Positions 9,336-18,308 are shown, counted from the stretch's first letter. The stretch: 64,000 bases of DNA from an uncultured Paludibaculum sp. (GCF_963665245.1 NZ_OY762267.1:496001-560000), one strand, 5' to 3'. Notes: generated by a model not told the origin, from the letters alone. Numbers and translations: made by a program.

Positions 9336-9722
9336 GGGGCAAGTATATCGCTTTTGTCGTTTGTTCGCCCTGCTACCGGACAGGCCCTGTACGAGTCTCC
9401 ATAGTCGCGGGCGAGCGCAGATGAACGATCGGTTTACCTTCCAAGAACCGGCCATTGAGAGGACTTTGGGGCAGAAGCTGCTGATTTGCTTGGATCTGCA
9501 TGCACACCGATGAGCGCCGTAACTCTTTATTCTCGATCGACGCGAGCATTCCCAAGCTGGACGTCAGCCCGGTTGAGGAGAATCTGGCCGGACCCGTACC
9601 CATAAACGCCCTACGGTGGAACGACGCCCAGCGCCGACGTCCAGCCCAGGATCACTCCCCCTTTCCGGCGACTTGCCGGGAATAGTCCTCCGCTGTGGCG
9701 AGCCGTTCCTTGTCATCCCCAC
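9336..9722. other. Intergenic stretch with a dispersed repeat
   Basis: No supported gene. Bases 9611-9672 (GTGGAACGACGCCCAGCGCC and onward) match 20452-20516 with few differences. That second site lies at the 3' edge of the decayed membrane-protein copy, linking this spot to the 10.4/20.5 kb duplication. Confidence 0.65.
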
Positions 9723-9995
9723 TCAGTAGTGATATCGGGCCTGAAGGAAATCGATCGTCTCGTCGGCAACGCGGTACACGAGCCGGTGCTCCTGAGTGAC
9801 GCGCCGCGACCAACAGCCGGCGAGGACATGTTTCAGCGGTTCAGGCTTTCCAGGCCCCTCGAATGGATCCCGCATGACCGCCTCAACCAGATCGAGGATT
9901 CGGACGGCAACTCCGCGTTCGCTCTTCACCCAGTATCGAAGGTCCTGAACGAACTCGGGTTGAAATGTGGCGACCCGCTTAGGTTGCCTCTTCAC
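9723..9995 (-). CDS. yoeB: Txe/YoeB-family toxin (ribosome-dependent mRNA interferase)
   Basis: A 90-residue basic protein with the YoeB/Txe layout: LVEAVMRDPFEGPGKPEPLKHVL, then GCWSRRVTQEHRLVYRV, then a C-terminal ARYHY with the conserved terminal His-Tyr. YoeB toxins bind the ribosome A site and cut mRNA during translation. It starts with GTG at 9995, inside the 3' end of the antitoxin gene (17-bp overlap), so it is coupled to it. The conserved Glu, Arg and His residues of the RelE-like active site appear present. Expected to be neutralised by the preceding gene product. Confidence 0.9.
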   Translation of the reverse strand: MKRQPKRVATFQPEFVQDLRYWVKSERGVAVRILDLVEAVMRDPFEGPGKPEPLKHVLAGCWSRRVTQEHRLVYRVADETIDFLQARYHY

Positions 9996-10266
9996 TGAGC
10001 ATCTCTTTTCGCAGGGTACTTGGCGGGCTAGCCTTGACCCGCCCTGCCTTGGCCCGGCGAAGCGCCGTCATTAGGCGGCGCGCGTTCCGGGGGGAACGAA
10101 GCAGATGCGCGGTCTCCATGAGCCCGGCGAGCTCGGCAGCCGGAATGAGGGCGACATCAGGTGCCCCTCGCCGTCGAATGATTACAGTATCCTGCTGATC
10201 AATAACCTGGTCGAGCACGGTGGCCAGATTCTCGCGGAGGCTGGTATAGGTCGTTTCGCTCGGCAT
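9979..10266 (-). CDS. yefM: Phd/YefM-family antitoxin
   Basis: A 95-residue protein: MPSETTYTSLRENLATVLDQV, then DTVIIRRRGAPDVALIPAAELAGLMET, the Phd/YefM N-terminal DNA-binding fold. A charged C-terminal tail (LRRAKAGRVKASPPSTLRKEML) should wrap around YoeB. The ATG at 10266 is chosen because the domain begins there; a longer frame adds a tail reading through the operator. It represses its own promoter in characterised relatives, and three TGTAC-core sites lie immediately upstream. The tail is longer than in E. coli YefM. Confidence 0.88.
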   Translation of the reverse strand: MPSETTYTSLRENLATVLDQVIDQQDTVIIRRRGAPDVALIPAAELAGLMETAHLLRSPRNARRLMTALRRAKAGRVKASPPSTLRKEMLSEEAT

Positions 10267-10282
10267 GGATCCTCGAATACAT

Positions 10283-10314
10283 TGTACAGGATTCCTGTAC
10301 GTTCCCGTTGTACC
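10283..10314. promoter_or_regulatory. Putative YefM operator (three TGTAC cores)
   Basis: Just upstream of the antitoxin start are TGTACA (10283-10288), TGTACG (10296-10301) and TGTACC (10309-10314), each 13 bp apart. The first two form a perfect inverted repeat GTACAGG-ATT-CCTGTAC (10284-10300). The characterised yefM-yoeB operator uses palindromes with a TGTACA core, so this is very likely the autoregulatory site. Confidence 0.75.
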
Positions 10315-10381
10315 AATTGCGCGAAGCGCCGGCACGTCCGATCGGGAACGGACCGCCTGCCGTCACCGGTTGCTGGCTGGC

Positions 10382-11257
10382 CTATCGTTCCCTTCGGCGA
10401 CAGGGTGGGACCTTCGTGCGGCACGCTGTGGCGTCACGCGGTCCAGTGGCGCGCACGAAACGACCGTGCTGGAACGTGAACACCGCGTCATAGTGGTCGC
10501 CCCGCATCCGCGAGCCCTGGCCCAGCGGCGCCCTTTCTACCGTGATGCTCATGTCCCGGTACAGCAGGCGTTTGAGGAAGACCAGAAAGTACTCGTCCTT
10601 GGCGAACGAATCACCTACGAACAGCACCCGTGCGCCGTGGGGGAGGCTGAGCCGCAGAACAATCAATTCCTCAGCGAGCTGCCGCGAAGGTGGCTGTTCG
10701 CTTTCGAAGGTACTGAGCATCTTCACGCTCTCCCGCCGATGGCGGGGGGGGGCAAGGAACGCCGCGAGCAGGATGGGCAGCGCCACTACGGATGCGATCT
10801 GCAGCCGCTCCGCCTGGATGCCTCTTGCCCTTGCCAGGCGGAGAAGCCGACTCGCGAGAAGTCTTCGTACCATGACCAGCAGCAGGGCCGCGTAGAGTGA
10901 CCAGCCGACCATCGGGAGGTACAGAAAGGACGCCGCGTAGTGGGCGATGAAGGCCACAGGCAGCAGGATTACGAGCAGAAAGCACCAGGCAAACAACGAA
11001 GGCCGGCTGCGCTTCCATAGGGCGAGCGCCAGCATCCCCAATAGAAGTTGTATCGTATTTGGGTCGCTGGAGCCGTCAACAACTAAAGAAAGCAAGATAC
11101 TGGAATCCGCAGTGACGAACTGCTCGGAGTATAATTCATAGTAATGGACCTGAACGTCCCTAATTTCGACCGCACCGCCATGGGAATCGTGAATGTCGCA
11201 GTACGGGTGCTCGCATTGATGAAATACTCCGAGCAGTTCTTCGTGCAGGGTGAGCAC
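10382..11257 (-). CDS. Unknown membrane protein
   Basis: A 291-residue frame with three or four hydrophobic segments: IQLLLGMLALAL, LFAWCFLLVILLPVAFIAHYA, WSLYAALLLVMV and IASVVALPILLAAFLA. A soluble C-terminal domain follows with RVLFVGDSFAKDEYFLVFLKRLLYRDMSITVERAP, a nucleotide- or substrate-binding-like beta-alpha segment. The GTG start at 11257 is two bases from the divergent gene; a later internal start is possible. I do not recognise the family. A shortened, decayed copy of its C-terminal two thirds lies at 20500-20916, which supports this frame as the real one. Confidence 0.6.
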   Translation of the reverse strand: MLTLHEELLGVFHQCEHPYCDIHDSHGGAVEIRDVQVHYYELYSEQFVTADSSILLSLVVDGSSDPNTIQLLLGMLALALWKRSRPSLFAWCFLLVILLPVAFIAHYAASFLYLPMVGWSLYAALLLVMVRRLLASRLLRLARARGIQAERLQIASVVALPILLAAFLAPPRHRRESVKMLSTFESEQPPSRQLAEELIVLRLSLPHGARVLFVGDSFAKDEYFLVFLKRLLYRDMSITVERAPLGQGSRMRGDHYDAVFTFQHGRFVRATGPRDATACRTKVPPCRRRER

Positions 11258-11259
11258 CC

Positions 11260-12081
11260 ATGACTAGGCGAGCCCTTTGGATCACGGTCGCGATACCTGT
11301 GTCGATGATTGTCCTATTCCTGTTCCATTTTCGCTACGAATTCATGGATGATGCGATCGAGCCCGCGATCAGGAAGGGCACGGTGTACTGCTCTCAGACG
11401 AAGTTGCAGCCAGTCAGGAAGGGCGAGCCGCTACGGGTAAGTTTCTGGAGGGCGAATGAAACCTTCCGAGTGGGCCGCGACCGAGGTGGCCAAGAGTGGA
11501 TTTTCGGGATGGAAGGCGAGCACGTTGAGTTCACTGGCGATGAAGGTCGGCGTGTGCCTGTCTACTATTGGTTTCGAGTCACTTCCGATAGAGTCGCCAA
11601 GGTACTGTTTGACGGCGAGGGAACCGATCGAACAATCGAAGAGACACACCCTCATGATCCATTTCGAGACAATGGAGAGGACATCATCGGAAAGATCCGC
11701 AGCGAGCCACGTTGGCACCCGCTCCACTGGTTGGACCCATCGTTCAAGCGAGAGGCACTGTATCTGGATCTTGACGGGCGCACGTATCATTCCGACCAGA
11801 GTGGCGGCTGGGGATGGCCTCGCTATTCGCCTGACAAGAGTTTCATGTACATCACTGGCGGTTTTGGCAGCGCACCTGGGTATGATGGCGGCGAAGGGCG
11901 GACTACCGTGGAGGTCTTCCGCACCCGAGACCAACAACGAATCGTCTACATCGATATCCTGCGCCGGCACGCTACGGGTGGGTTTGCGTTGCCCGTGATG
12001 AGATGGCTCTCGGACACTGACGTTCTTTTGCTATCGGGGTTGGTTGCCAATGAGTGCCTATTCTGCCGGCTCGAAAAGTGA
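11260..12081 (+). CDS. Unknown membrane-anchored protein
   Basis: A 273-residue frame starting MTRRALWITVAIPVSMIVLFLFHFRY, one N-terminal membrane anchor or signal. The rest is a mixed beta-rich domain (SFWRANETFRVGRDRGGQEWIFGMEGEHVEF; GWGWPRYSPDKSFMYITGGFG). It resembles WD/PD40-like surface domains only weakly. It is divergent from, and almost abuts, the membrane protein at 10382-11257. No function assigned. Confidence 0.6.
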   Translation: MTRRALWITVAIPVSMIVLFLFHFRYEFMDDAIEPAIRKGTVYCSQTKLQPVRKGEPLRVSFWRANETFRVGRDRGGQEWIFGMEGEHVEFTGDEGRRVPVYYWFRVTSDRVAKVLFDGEGTDRTIEETHPHDPFRDNGEDIIGKIRSEPRWHPLHWLDPSFKREALYLDLDGRTYHSDQSGGWGWPRYSPDKSFMYITGGFGSAPGYDGGEGRTTVEVFRTRDQQRIVYIDILRRHATGGFALPVMRWLSDTDVLLLSGLVANECLFCRLEK

Positions 12082-12172
12082 GGTGGGTACGACCAAGGGA
12101 CGTCCTGCCCGACGATTGCTTGCCCTGGCTCCTCGGGTGTCTTGCTCTCGAGAACCCTGCTGGGACAACGGC

Positions 12173-12991
12173 TCAGTCAATTGGGGTTGAGTTCACCTTC
12201 AGGATGCCGTCGGGCTGAATCAGGTACTCGGTGATGACGTGGAACGGAGCCTTCAGCGTCCGATAGTAGCGGTCGGGGTCGAGCCGATGAATCTTGATCG
12301 CTGAGCCCGTCACTGACACGTCGGCGCCATCGAGGACGTCCTCCAGTTCATCGTCTGGCCTCCAAACTGTGCGGAAGTGGCCTCCTCCAAAAGCATAGAT
12401 GCGCACCCGGCGCCGGTGCGGTCCATTGCCCGCCTGATACCCGTAGCAGAGGAACCACGACTCCCCACTGACCGGAGCCGGAATATCAAGAACAAAGAGG
12501 CTGAACCCATCCAAGTCCTCGCCAGTGGCCGCTACGAGGCTGAGCGTGTCATCGACATTCGCGTATGCTCGCAGCGCTACTGCCGGGTCATCCAGCGCCT
12601 GATTGCCTCGTTTTAGCGCATAAGCCACAAAGAGCCGCTGTTCGACCGTCCCTGTTCCCTCGACCTTAACGAAGGGAGGCCCACCATAGCCCTTTTCGAA
12701 CCGATGATTCAGAAGAAGATCGTCCAGCGCGGTCCGGACTGCCGGAGCGTCCGGCCGTGGTCCCGAGAAAGCAACCTGGAGGTATTGATCGATCGCTCCT
12801 TGCAGTTGGCGAGTTAGTTCTTGCCGTTTTGCCGTGCCCGAGTTACTCAGCCACTGCCCGGTCCTCAAGGCGGTCGATAGCCGGCGAATGTGCGCCGCCG
12901 AGGCCTGCCTGCGGTGGTTGTCAATCTGGGGCTGTCCCGCCACTGCAATGACGGCGCCGCAGAGAAAGAATACCAGCGCCTCTTTCGTCAT
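12173..12991 (-). CDS. Unknown secreted protein
   Basis: A 272-residue frame with a clear N-terminal signal peptide (MTKEALVFFLCGAVIAVAGQP) and a soluble remainder without recognised motifs. The C-terminal half alternates beta-strand-like segments (SWFLCYGYQAGNGPHRRRVRIYAFGGGHF). It is convergent with the 11260-12081 gene. No function assigned; the reading frame is supported by its length, signal and non-repetitive composition. Confidence 0.6.
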   Translation of the reverse strand: MTKEALVFFLCGAVIAVAGQPQIDNHRRQASAAHIRRLSTALRTGQWLSNSGTAKRQELTRQLQGAIDQYLQVAFSGPRPDAPAVRTALDDLLLNHRFEKGYGGPPFVKVEGTGTVEQRLFVAYALKRGNQALDDPAVALRAYANVDDTLSLVAATGEDLDGFSLFVLDIPAPVSGESWFLCYGYQAGNGPHRRRVRIYAFGGGHFRTVWRPDDELEDVLDGADVSVTGSAIKIHRLDPDRYYRTLKAPFHVITEYLIQPDGILKVNSTPID

Positions 12992-13042
12992 GACGTACCT
13001 CTCTACGGGATCTCGATGACTGCCGGGGCCGCGCGATGCGCC

Positions 13043-13120
13043 GGGGCGGGTGTGCGTGCTCCCACCAAGTCAAGATGATGACACAGGGTCCCGGGGGAAT
13101 TTCGGTATGTCGAAGAAATC
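13043..13120. repeat. Dispersed 80-bp repeat, right copy
   Basis: Matches 4464-4545 in the same orientation. Here the sequence continues into a short frame beginning MSKKSRRSQFGV at 13107. That opening resembles the first residues of some transposases but loses any similarity at once, so this may be a transposon remnant. Confidence 0.7.
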
Positions 13121-13385
13121 ACGCCGTTCTCAATTTGGGGTGACTTCCGACGATCCACCCGAAGCGGCGACCCGGGCACATCCGCGACTAGGGCGTCAGA
13201 ACCTAGCGTTATTCGACCGGAGTAATCAGCGTCACTTCTGGAACGCGGTTTTCGGCGACTTTGTCCCGATGTCCGGGTTACCGCTGGTGTCTACACCTCT
13301 GAGTACACTATCCCGCTCCTGCGCGCGCCGCAGTGGACGGTACCGCGAACTGCTCTTTCGCGTCCCAGTCTGATGATCAGAACCG

Positions 13386-13985
13386 CTAGATCAAACCGGC
13401 CTCGCGCCGGTAGTGTTTCCGGGCCTTATTTCGGTTGCCGCAGTCAGCCATGCTGCACCACCGTCTGCTGCGGGCGTTGGAACGGTCTAAGAACAGCCAG
13501 CCGCAGCCTGCATCTTCGCATTGACGGACCAAACTGCACGAAACAGAGGTGAGAAGATCGGTTGCTGCCGTGAGGACGGGATAAAGCAAATAATCCGTTC
13601 GCCGCGCACCGGGGCGCCAGGCCCAGCGAACCTCCGCTCCCTCAATGGACAAACATCGCTTGGCGCTACAATCGTGCAACGCATCGCCAACTTGGGCCAG
13701 TGTGTCCGCCGGAATCGGGTCATCGGCTGCCACTGCACGAAACACCGCAAACAGTTGCTCGCGGATTGCGCGGATGCGCCGCAGCGACGCGGTCCCCACC
13801 AGGCGGCCGGAGTTGATTGCACCCCAGTCCGGCAGCTGAGCCTGGCTAGCCCACCGATGCACATCCTCGGCATGTTGCAGATGGTCCTTCTTCTTCCCGG
13901 GATCCGCTCGAAATGCGACCGTGTTGACGAAATCGAGCGCGAGGTTTCCGGCGACAAATTGATACCTGTACTCCCTGTTGTCCAT
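13386..13985 (-). CDS. ABATE/CGNR zinc-finger transcriptional regulator
   Basis: A 199-residue protein with an N-terminal ABATE domain (YQFVAGNLALDFVNTVAFR) and a C-terminal CGNR zinc finger: CEDAGCGWLFLDRSNARSRR, then WCSMADCGNRNKARKHYRR. The Cys residues and the CGNR motif are intact. CGNR proteins are DNA-binding regulators. It is divergent from the membrane protein at 14060 across a 74-bp gap holding an inverted repeat, so it probably controls that gene and itself. Confidence 0.9.
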   Translation of the reverse strand: MDNREYRYQFVAGNLALDFVNTVAFRADPGKKKDHLQHAEDVHRWASQAQLPDWGAINSGRLVGTASLRRIRAIREQLFAVFRAVAADDPIPADTLAQVGDALHDCSAKRCLSIEGAEVRWAWRPGARRTDYLLYPVLTAATDLLTSVSCSLVRQCEDAGCGWLFLDRSNARSRRWCSMADCGNRNKARKHYRREAGLI

Positions 13986-13999
13986 GGCGGCGGTCCAGT

Positions 14000-14030
14000 A
14001 TAACCTTATGATCGTATTCTAAGAGGTTAT
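14000..14030. promoter_or_regulatory. Inverted-repeat operator candidate for the CGNR regulator
   Basis: ATAACCT (14000-14006) and AGGTTAT (14024-14030) form a perfect 7-bp inverted repeat whose arms are 24 bp apart, about two helical turns. Both arms are followed or preceded by TATGAT. It sits midway between the divergent genes in an AT-rich gap, where both promoters must lie. Confidence 0.6.
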
Positions 14031-14059
14031 GATAGTCTAACGGTATCGCGGCACTTCAT

Positions 14060-15388
14060 ATGGTTACAACGGCAGCGACATCGATCGACGCGACACAACG
14101 CAAACTAATCGCCGGCATCGTGATCACGACGCTGCTGACCTTCGCTATCGTGATTGCCGACCTCGCGATGGGCGGCCGCCCCGATCCGCCGACGCTACGC
14201 GCCGCAGCTACCTTGCTCGATGGCGCCTGGCGATTTCATACCGGCGATGACCCGCACTGGGCGGCCCCCGATACAGACGATAACGATTGGGAGACCATCG
14301 ATATGACCGCCTTGCCGGGCAGCCATGACGGCGATGTGGGTCTGCCCGACTACGTCGGCGGGTGGATGGCGCATGGTCATTCCGGCTATCGGGGCTATGC
14401 CTGGTATCGACGCGCGTTGGCTGTGCCAGCCGGACACGCGTCGTGGGACATCCTCGGGCCGACCCTCGTCGAGAACGGCTACGAACTCTATTGGAACGGT
14501 CAGTTGTTAGGCGGTTCTGGCCGGCTTGGCGCGGCTCCGCGCGTCGTCGGCACGCGACCGCTGCGATTTGCACTGCCCGCCGATGCCGCGGGAACTCGTG
14601 GCGTGCTCGCCGTCCGTGCCTACATGCTTCCTGGTTCAGGGGCCAGTGCAGACGGTGGCGGCATGCACAGCGCACCGATACTGGCTCCGCGGCCGATCAG
14701 CGATGGGCTCCACCGCGCGCAGTGGGCGCGAACGATCGCGGGCTACATCGTCGACGCGATCGAGCCGATCGCGATGTTGGCGCTCATGGGCTTGGCGCTC
14801 GCGTATCGGTCTCGCAGCAACCACAAGGGTTTCCTGATCTTTGCCAGCATCGCGCTTGCGCTCACGGCATCCAGGCGCCTCAACAATGCGATTGTCGCGT
14901 GGACTGATCTGCAAGATCTGACTACTTATGCATGGCTAGCGTCAGTGATGTGGGTGCCGGCAGTGGCCGCGTGGGCTTTGGCCTGGAACCGTTGGTGCCC
15001 GCAGCCGTGGCGAGGCATCGATGTGTCGGCTGCGGTGCTGGCCGTCGCAGCGACTATCGGCGCCGTGACCCATGCGGCGAGCCTGACACGGGGCAGCCGG
15101 CTGGGGTCTATCGGGTTGTTTGTCGTGATAGGCGCGCGCATTGTCCACAGCGGACCAATGCGAACCCTGTCGCTCGTCACGTTAGCCTCGATTTTGGCCG
15201 CATTATTCGGCGGCGAGTTACTGGACACGATCGGCGTGCCGGGCATCTGGTTTCCGTTCGGCATCGGCGTGTCGCGGACGCAGTACATTTACGCGATGGC
15301 CGTCCCGCTGCTGGCCTTTTTGATCGTACTGGCCTTGCCTTCAAAAGAGAACACATCGAAAGGCGATGCGGCGATGTTACGCAGTTGA
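14060..15388 (+). CDS. Multi-pass membrane protein with extracytoplasmic beta-sandwich
   Basis: A 442-residue protein. There is one N-terminal membrane helix (LIAGIVITTLLTFAIVIADLAM), then a 150-residue soluble domain with the pattern LDGAWRFHTGDDPHWAAP, then YAWYRRALAV and ENGYELYWNGQLLGGSG. That pattern is like GH2-type sugar-binding or 7TMR-DISM extracellular jelly rolls. Roughly seven further hydrophobic helices follow to residue 430. This resembles the 7TMR-DISM receptor layout without a kinase or cyclase output domain. It is probably controlled by the divergent CGNR regulator. The ligand is unknown. Confidence 0.7.
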   Translation: MVTTAATSIDATQRKLIAGIVITTLLTFAIVIADLAMGGRPDPPTLRAAATLLDGAWRFHTGDDPHWAAPDTDDNDWETIDMTALPGSHDGDVGLPDYVGGWMAHGHSGYRGYAWYRRALAVPAGHASWDILGPTLVENGYELYWNGQLLGGSGRLGAAPRVVGTRPLRFALPADAAGTRGVLAVRAYMLPGSGASADGGGMHSAPILAPRPISDGLHRAQWARTIAGYIVDAIEPIAMLALMGLALAYRSRSNHKGFLIFASIALALTASRRLNNAIVAWTDLQDLTTYAWLASVMWVPAVAAWALAWNRWCPQPWRGIDVSAAVLAVAATIGAVTHAASLTRGSRLGSIGLFVVIGARIVHSGPMRTLSLVTLASILAALFGGELLDTIGVPGIWFPFGIGVSRTQYIYAMAVPLLAFLIVLALPSKENTSKGDAAMLRS

Positions 15389-15807
15389 CCTCGCGATATC
15401 GTGGTGCCCGGTGAGCACAATGGGCATTGAGGCGGCTGCCTCGCCGTCGCGTCTGTTGTCCGCTTCTGCCGCTGGCCAGCGGCACGCGTGAAGCATTGAG
15501 TGGCTCGGCCTTGGCTCTCGTTTCAGGAGTGCGATAACGAGAATCACGGCTAGTGTGAAGGGTCGCCGTCGACCGTCGCCTACAAAGTTTCGGTCCGCTG
15601 GCCGGGCCTTCACCCTTCCGACGAAGTCAGTTTCAGAGGAAAAAAGAATACTTCTTTCCGGTGATGCCCGCCACGCCCTCGTTTTGAACATGGGCCGGTA
15701 CTCGCCGGCTACTCGGAAGCAATCCACATGGCCATATAGTCGCCCATGCTGAGACGGGCCTGATACGGCGCTTTCGGAAGCTTGACCGTGGACAGGCGCC
15801 GCGCCGA
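15389..15807. other. Intergenic stretch, no gene recognised
   Basis: Only short overlapping frames without domain resemblance. A short motif (CTCGGAAGCAATCC, about 15713) recurs near 20226, suggesting shared intergenic sequence. Confidence 0.5.
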
Positions 15808-16176
15808 CTACTCCGTTGCCACCCCGCCTTCGCTTACGCTGGCCAGGAATCGCAGGAACGCGAGCCGCCGCTGGCAGTTCCGGCAGTATTTGTCCTTGCT
15901 CGCCTGCGCGTTGAGTACGTCACGGACGAACGTCATACCCTTTCCAGGGTGAACCCGATGACTCTGTCCGAAATAGCCTGGAGTATACGAGCCGAAGTCC
16001 ACCCTGCAGAAATCGCAGAGAATGATCGCCGTATCGAAAACCAGAAACTCCGCGTACTTGTGCCGCCCCTCGGCCAGATGGACCAATTCGATGGGATCGG
16101 CTCCGCAATCCCAGCACGGGGCAACGTCTTGGGCTTCCAGAGGGGCGTAGCAGATCGGGCCATTGGTTTCACGCAT
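15808..16176 (-). CDS. Cys-rich putative zinc-binding protein
   Basis: A 122-residue protein with three Cys pairs, CWDCGADPIELVHL, CDFCRVDFGSY and YCRNCQRRLAFLRFL, which could form two zinc ribbons. The pattern is conserved enough that a fragment of its C-terminal coding sequence is recognisable at 45425-45506. I know of no assigned function. It stands alone, convergent with nothing obvious. Confidence 0.7.
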   Translation of the reverse strand: MRETNGPICYAPLEAQDVAPCWDCGADPIELVHLAEGRHKYAEFLVFDTAIILCDFCRVDFGSYTPGYFGQSHRVHPGKGMTFVRDVLNAQASKDKYCRNCQRRLAFLRFLASVSEGGVATE

Positions 16177-16312
16177 GGAGGACTACTGCTCAGGGTACGC
16201 CCGAGGATAACGGCGGGTAAACGGGGTTGTTGCAGACGGGCCGGTCGCCGCGACATACAGTCGCCATCTTGCTGATCGGTCCGCGTGCTCCGAGTGATGC
16301 GGCCGGAACATG

Positions 16313-16362
16313 CGCAACCCGGAGGTTGGACGGACATAAGCCGGCTTCTCAGGAGTAATCCA
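16313..16362. repeat. 50-bp dispersed repeat, left of the S41 protease
   Basis: The segment GCAACCCGGAGGTTGGACGG (16315-16334) continuing through ACATAAGCCG recurs at 18309-18357 with about 6 mismatches. CAACC-CGGA-GGTTG forms a small perfect hairpin. The rest of 16177-16520 shows no gene. Confidence 0.8.
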
Positions 16363-16520
16363 GGCCCGCCTTTCTCCGAGTGGGCGACCATACGCCCGGA
16401 ACGGCAGACCACATCTGCGAATAGGGCAAGATAACCGTCAACTTGATCAGCATCGCTAGGTTGGGAATGTGACACCGAAGGGTCACGACGCGCTAGTATA
16501 TTCGCCAAGAGGCCTTCTGA

Positions 16521-18197
16521 ATGACGTCCTGGCAGTTTTTTGTCCTCATCCTCCTCACCCCGCTCGCTCACGCACAGCCCCCCGCCTCCGACGCCGCCTT
16601 ACGCGAGTACTACCAGCGTCGCGACGCCGAAGCCACCGCGCTCTACGGCCAGAAACAGTACGCCCAAGCCGCCGCCATCCACGAGGAACTGCGCGCCAAT
16701 CCGGCGCTCACCCGCATGGACGACGCCATCGCGCACGTGCTCTACAACTTGGCCTGCGAGTATTCGCTCGCAGGCGAAAAACAAAAGGCCGTCAACACCC
16801 TGCGTGACGCCATCGCAGGCGGCACCGTGTCCGCCCAGACTATCCGCCAGGACAGTGACTTCGACCCCATACGCAACGATCCCGGCTATCAGAGGCTGCT
16901 TGCCGATCTCGACGCCACGGAGCGCCCCGCCCGTTTGCTATTCAACAGCCCCGCACTGCGCACGCCTTACCGCGAAGACCTCCCTGAGGACGAAAAGATC
17001 GCCGGCCTCTCTCGTATCTGGTCCGAGGCCAAGTTCAACTTCGTCTACTTCTTCCGCCTCGATGGGATCGATTGGGACGGTCTTTACCTCTCGTACCTCC
17101 CCAAAGTGCGCGCCACGAGGAGCACGATGGAGTATTACCAGTTGCTCGCCGAATTCACCGCCCGACTCAAGGACGGCCACACGGGCGTCAGCTATCCGCG
17201 CCAGCTCGGTCAGAAGCTCGGCTGGCCGCTGATCAACACCGCGCTGGTGGAAGGCCGCGTGTTTATCGCCAACGTGCGCGATCCTTCGCTTGCCGCGGAC
17301 GGTATCGCGCGCGGCGTCGAGATCACTGCCGTCAACGGCGTGCCCGTGAAGCAGTACGGGGCCGAGCGGGTCGCCCCCTATCGAGGCGCCTCCACGCCGC
17401 AGAGTCTCGACATCGGAGTTTTCGAATCCTCGCTGCTGGGCGGGCCGCTCGATCAGAACGTGGAACTTACGCTCACCGATGCCGACGGCAAGACCTACGC
17501 GCGCTCGCTGCGCCGCACCACCGGCGCCGAGGCCGACAAATTCCCGCACGAGCCTTTCCGCGCCTTCGAATACAAGCTCCTGCCTGGCGACATCGCCTAC
17601 GTGGCGCTGCGCAGCTTCGGCGACGACACCTGCTCCAAGCAATTTGCGACGCAGTTCGCCGAAATCCGCAAGTCCAGCGCCATCATCTTCGATGTGCGCG
17701 AAAACGGCGGCGGATCTAGCAGCGTCGGATGGGACATCCTTGGCTACCTCACCGACAAGTCGTTCCTGAGCACGCAATGGCGTACCCGGGAATACCGCCC
17801 AGCCGAGCGCGCCTGGGGCCAGATGGAGCGCTGGTATGGCGACTCCGGGCACCCGCTCCCTTCGCACACCGCCAACCCGTACCGCGGCCCCGTCGTGGTG
17901 CTCACCAGCCCGCGCACGTTCTCCGCCGCGGAGGATTTCGCCGCCGTCTTCGACGCCATGAAGCGCGGCACCATCGTCGGCGAGCGTACCGGCGGTTCGA
18001 CCGGGCAGCCGCTCATCGTCCCACTGCCCGGCGGTGGCTCCGTCCGCATCTGCACCAAGCACGACCGCTACCCCGACGGCAAGGAGTTTGTCGGCGTCGG
18101 CATACAGCCCGGCGTCGCCGCCGCTCCAACCGTGGACGCCTTCCGTGCCGGCCGCGACACCGTCCTGGAAGTCGCGCTGAAGCTCCTGCAAGAGTGA
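16521..18197 (+). CDS. Secreted S41-family (C-terminal processing type) peptidase
   Basis: A 558-residue protein with a signal peptide (SWQFFVLILLTPLAHAQ). Residues 30-130 form a TPR-like region (YAQAAAIHEELRANPALT; VLYNLACEYSLAGEKQKAVNTL). A PDZ-like domain follows near residues 240-330 (RVFIANVRDPSLAADGIARGVEITAVNG). The S41 catalytic domain includes FDVRENGGGSS, VVLTSPRTFSAAEDFA (Ser of FSAAE as nucleophile) and VGERTGGSTGQP. Such enzymes cleave C-termini of periplasmic substrates. AAGAGG at 16507-16512, 8 bp upstream, supports the start. It is monocistronic and flanked on both sides by a 50-bp repeat. Confidence 0.88.
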   Translation: MTSWQFFVLILLTPLAHAQPPASDAALREYYQRRDAEATALYGQKQYAQAAAIHEELRANPALTRMDDAIAHVLYNLACEYSLAGEKQKAVNTLRDAIAGGTVSAQTIRQDSDFDPIRNDPGYQRLLADLDATERPARLLFNSPALRTPYREDLPEDEKIAGLSRIWSEAKFNFVYFFRLDGIDWDGLYLSYLPKVRATRSTMEYYQLLAEFTARLKDGHTGVSYPRQLGQKLGWPLINTALVEGRVFIANVRDPSLAADGIARGVEITAVNGVPVKQYGAERVAPYRGASTPQSLDIGVFESSLLGGPLDQNVELTLTDADGKTYARSLRRTTGAEADKFPHEPFRAFEYKLLPGDIAYVALRSFGDDTCSKQFATQFAEIRKSSAIIFDVRENGGGSSSVGWDILGYLTDKSFLSTQWRTREYRPAERAWGQMERWYGDSGHPLPSHTANPYRGPVVVLTSPRTFSAAEDFAAVFDAMKRGTIVGERTGGSTGQPLIVPLPGGGSVRICTKHDRYPDGKEFVGVGIQPGVAAAPTVDAFRAGRDTVLEVALKLLQE

Positions 18198-18308
18198 AAT
18201 CGCAGACACGCCCTCTTGATGGTTGAAGATTCGTGAGTTCAGATGATCGAGAACTCGCCTATACGACGAAGTGCCTTGGCAGCGATCTCGGGCTCTGGAC
18301 GGTTTACG

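Noticed and set aside
13050..13373. 107-codon plus frame, with MSKKSRRSQFGV opening
   Set aside because: It crosses the dispersed repeat and loses any transposase resemblance after the first residues; at most a relic.
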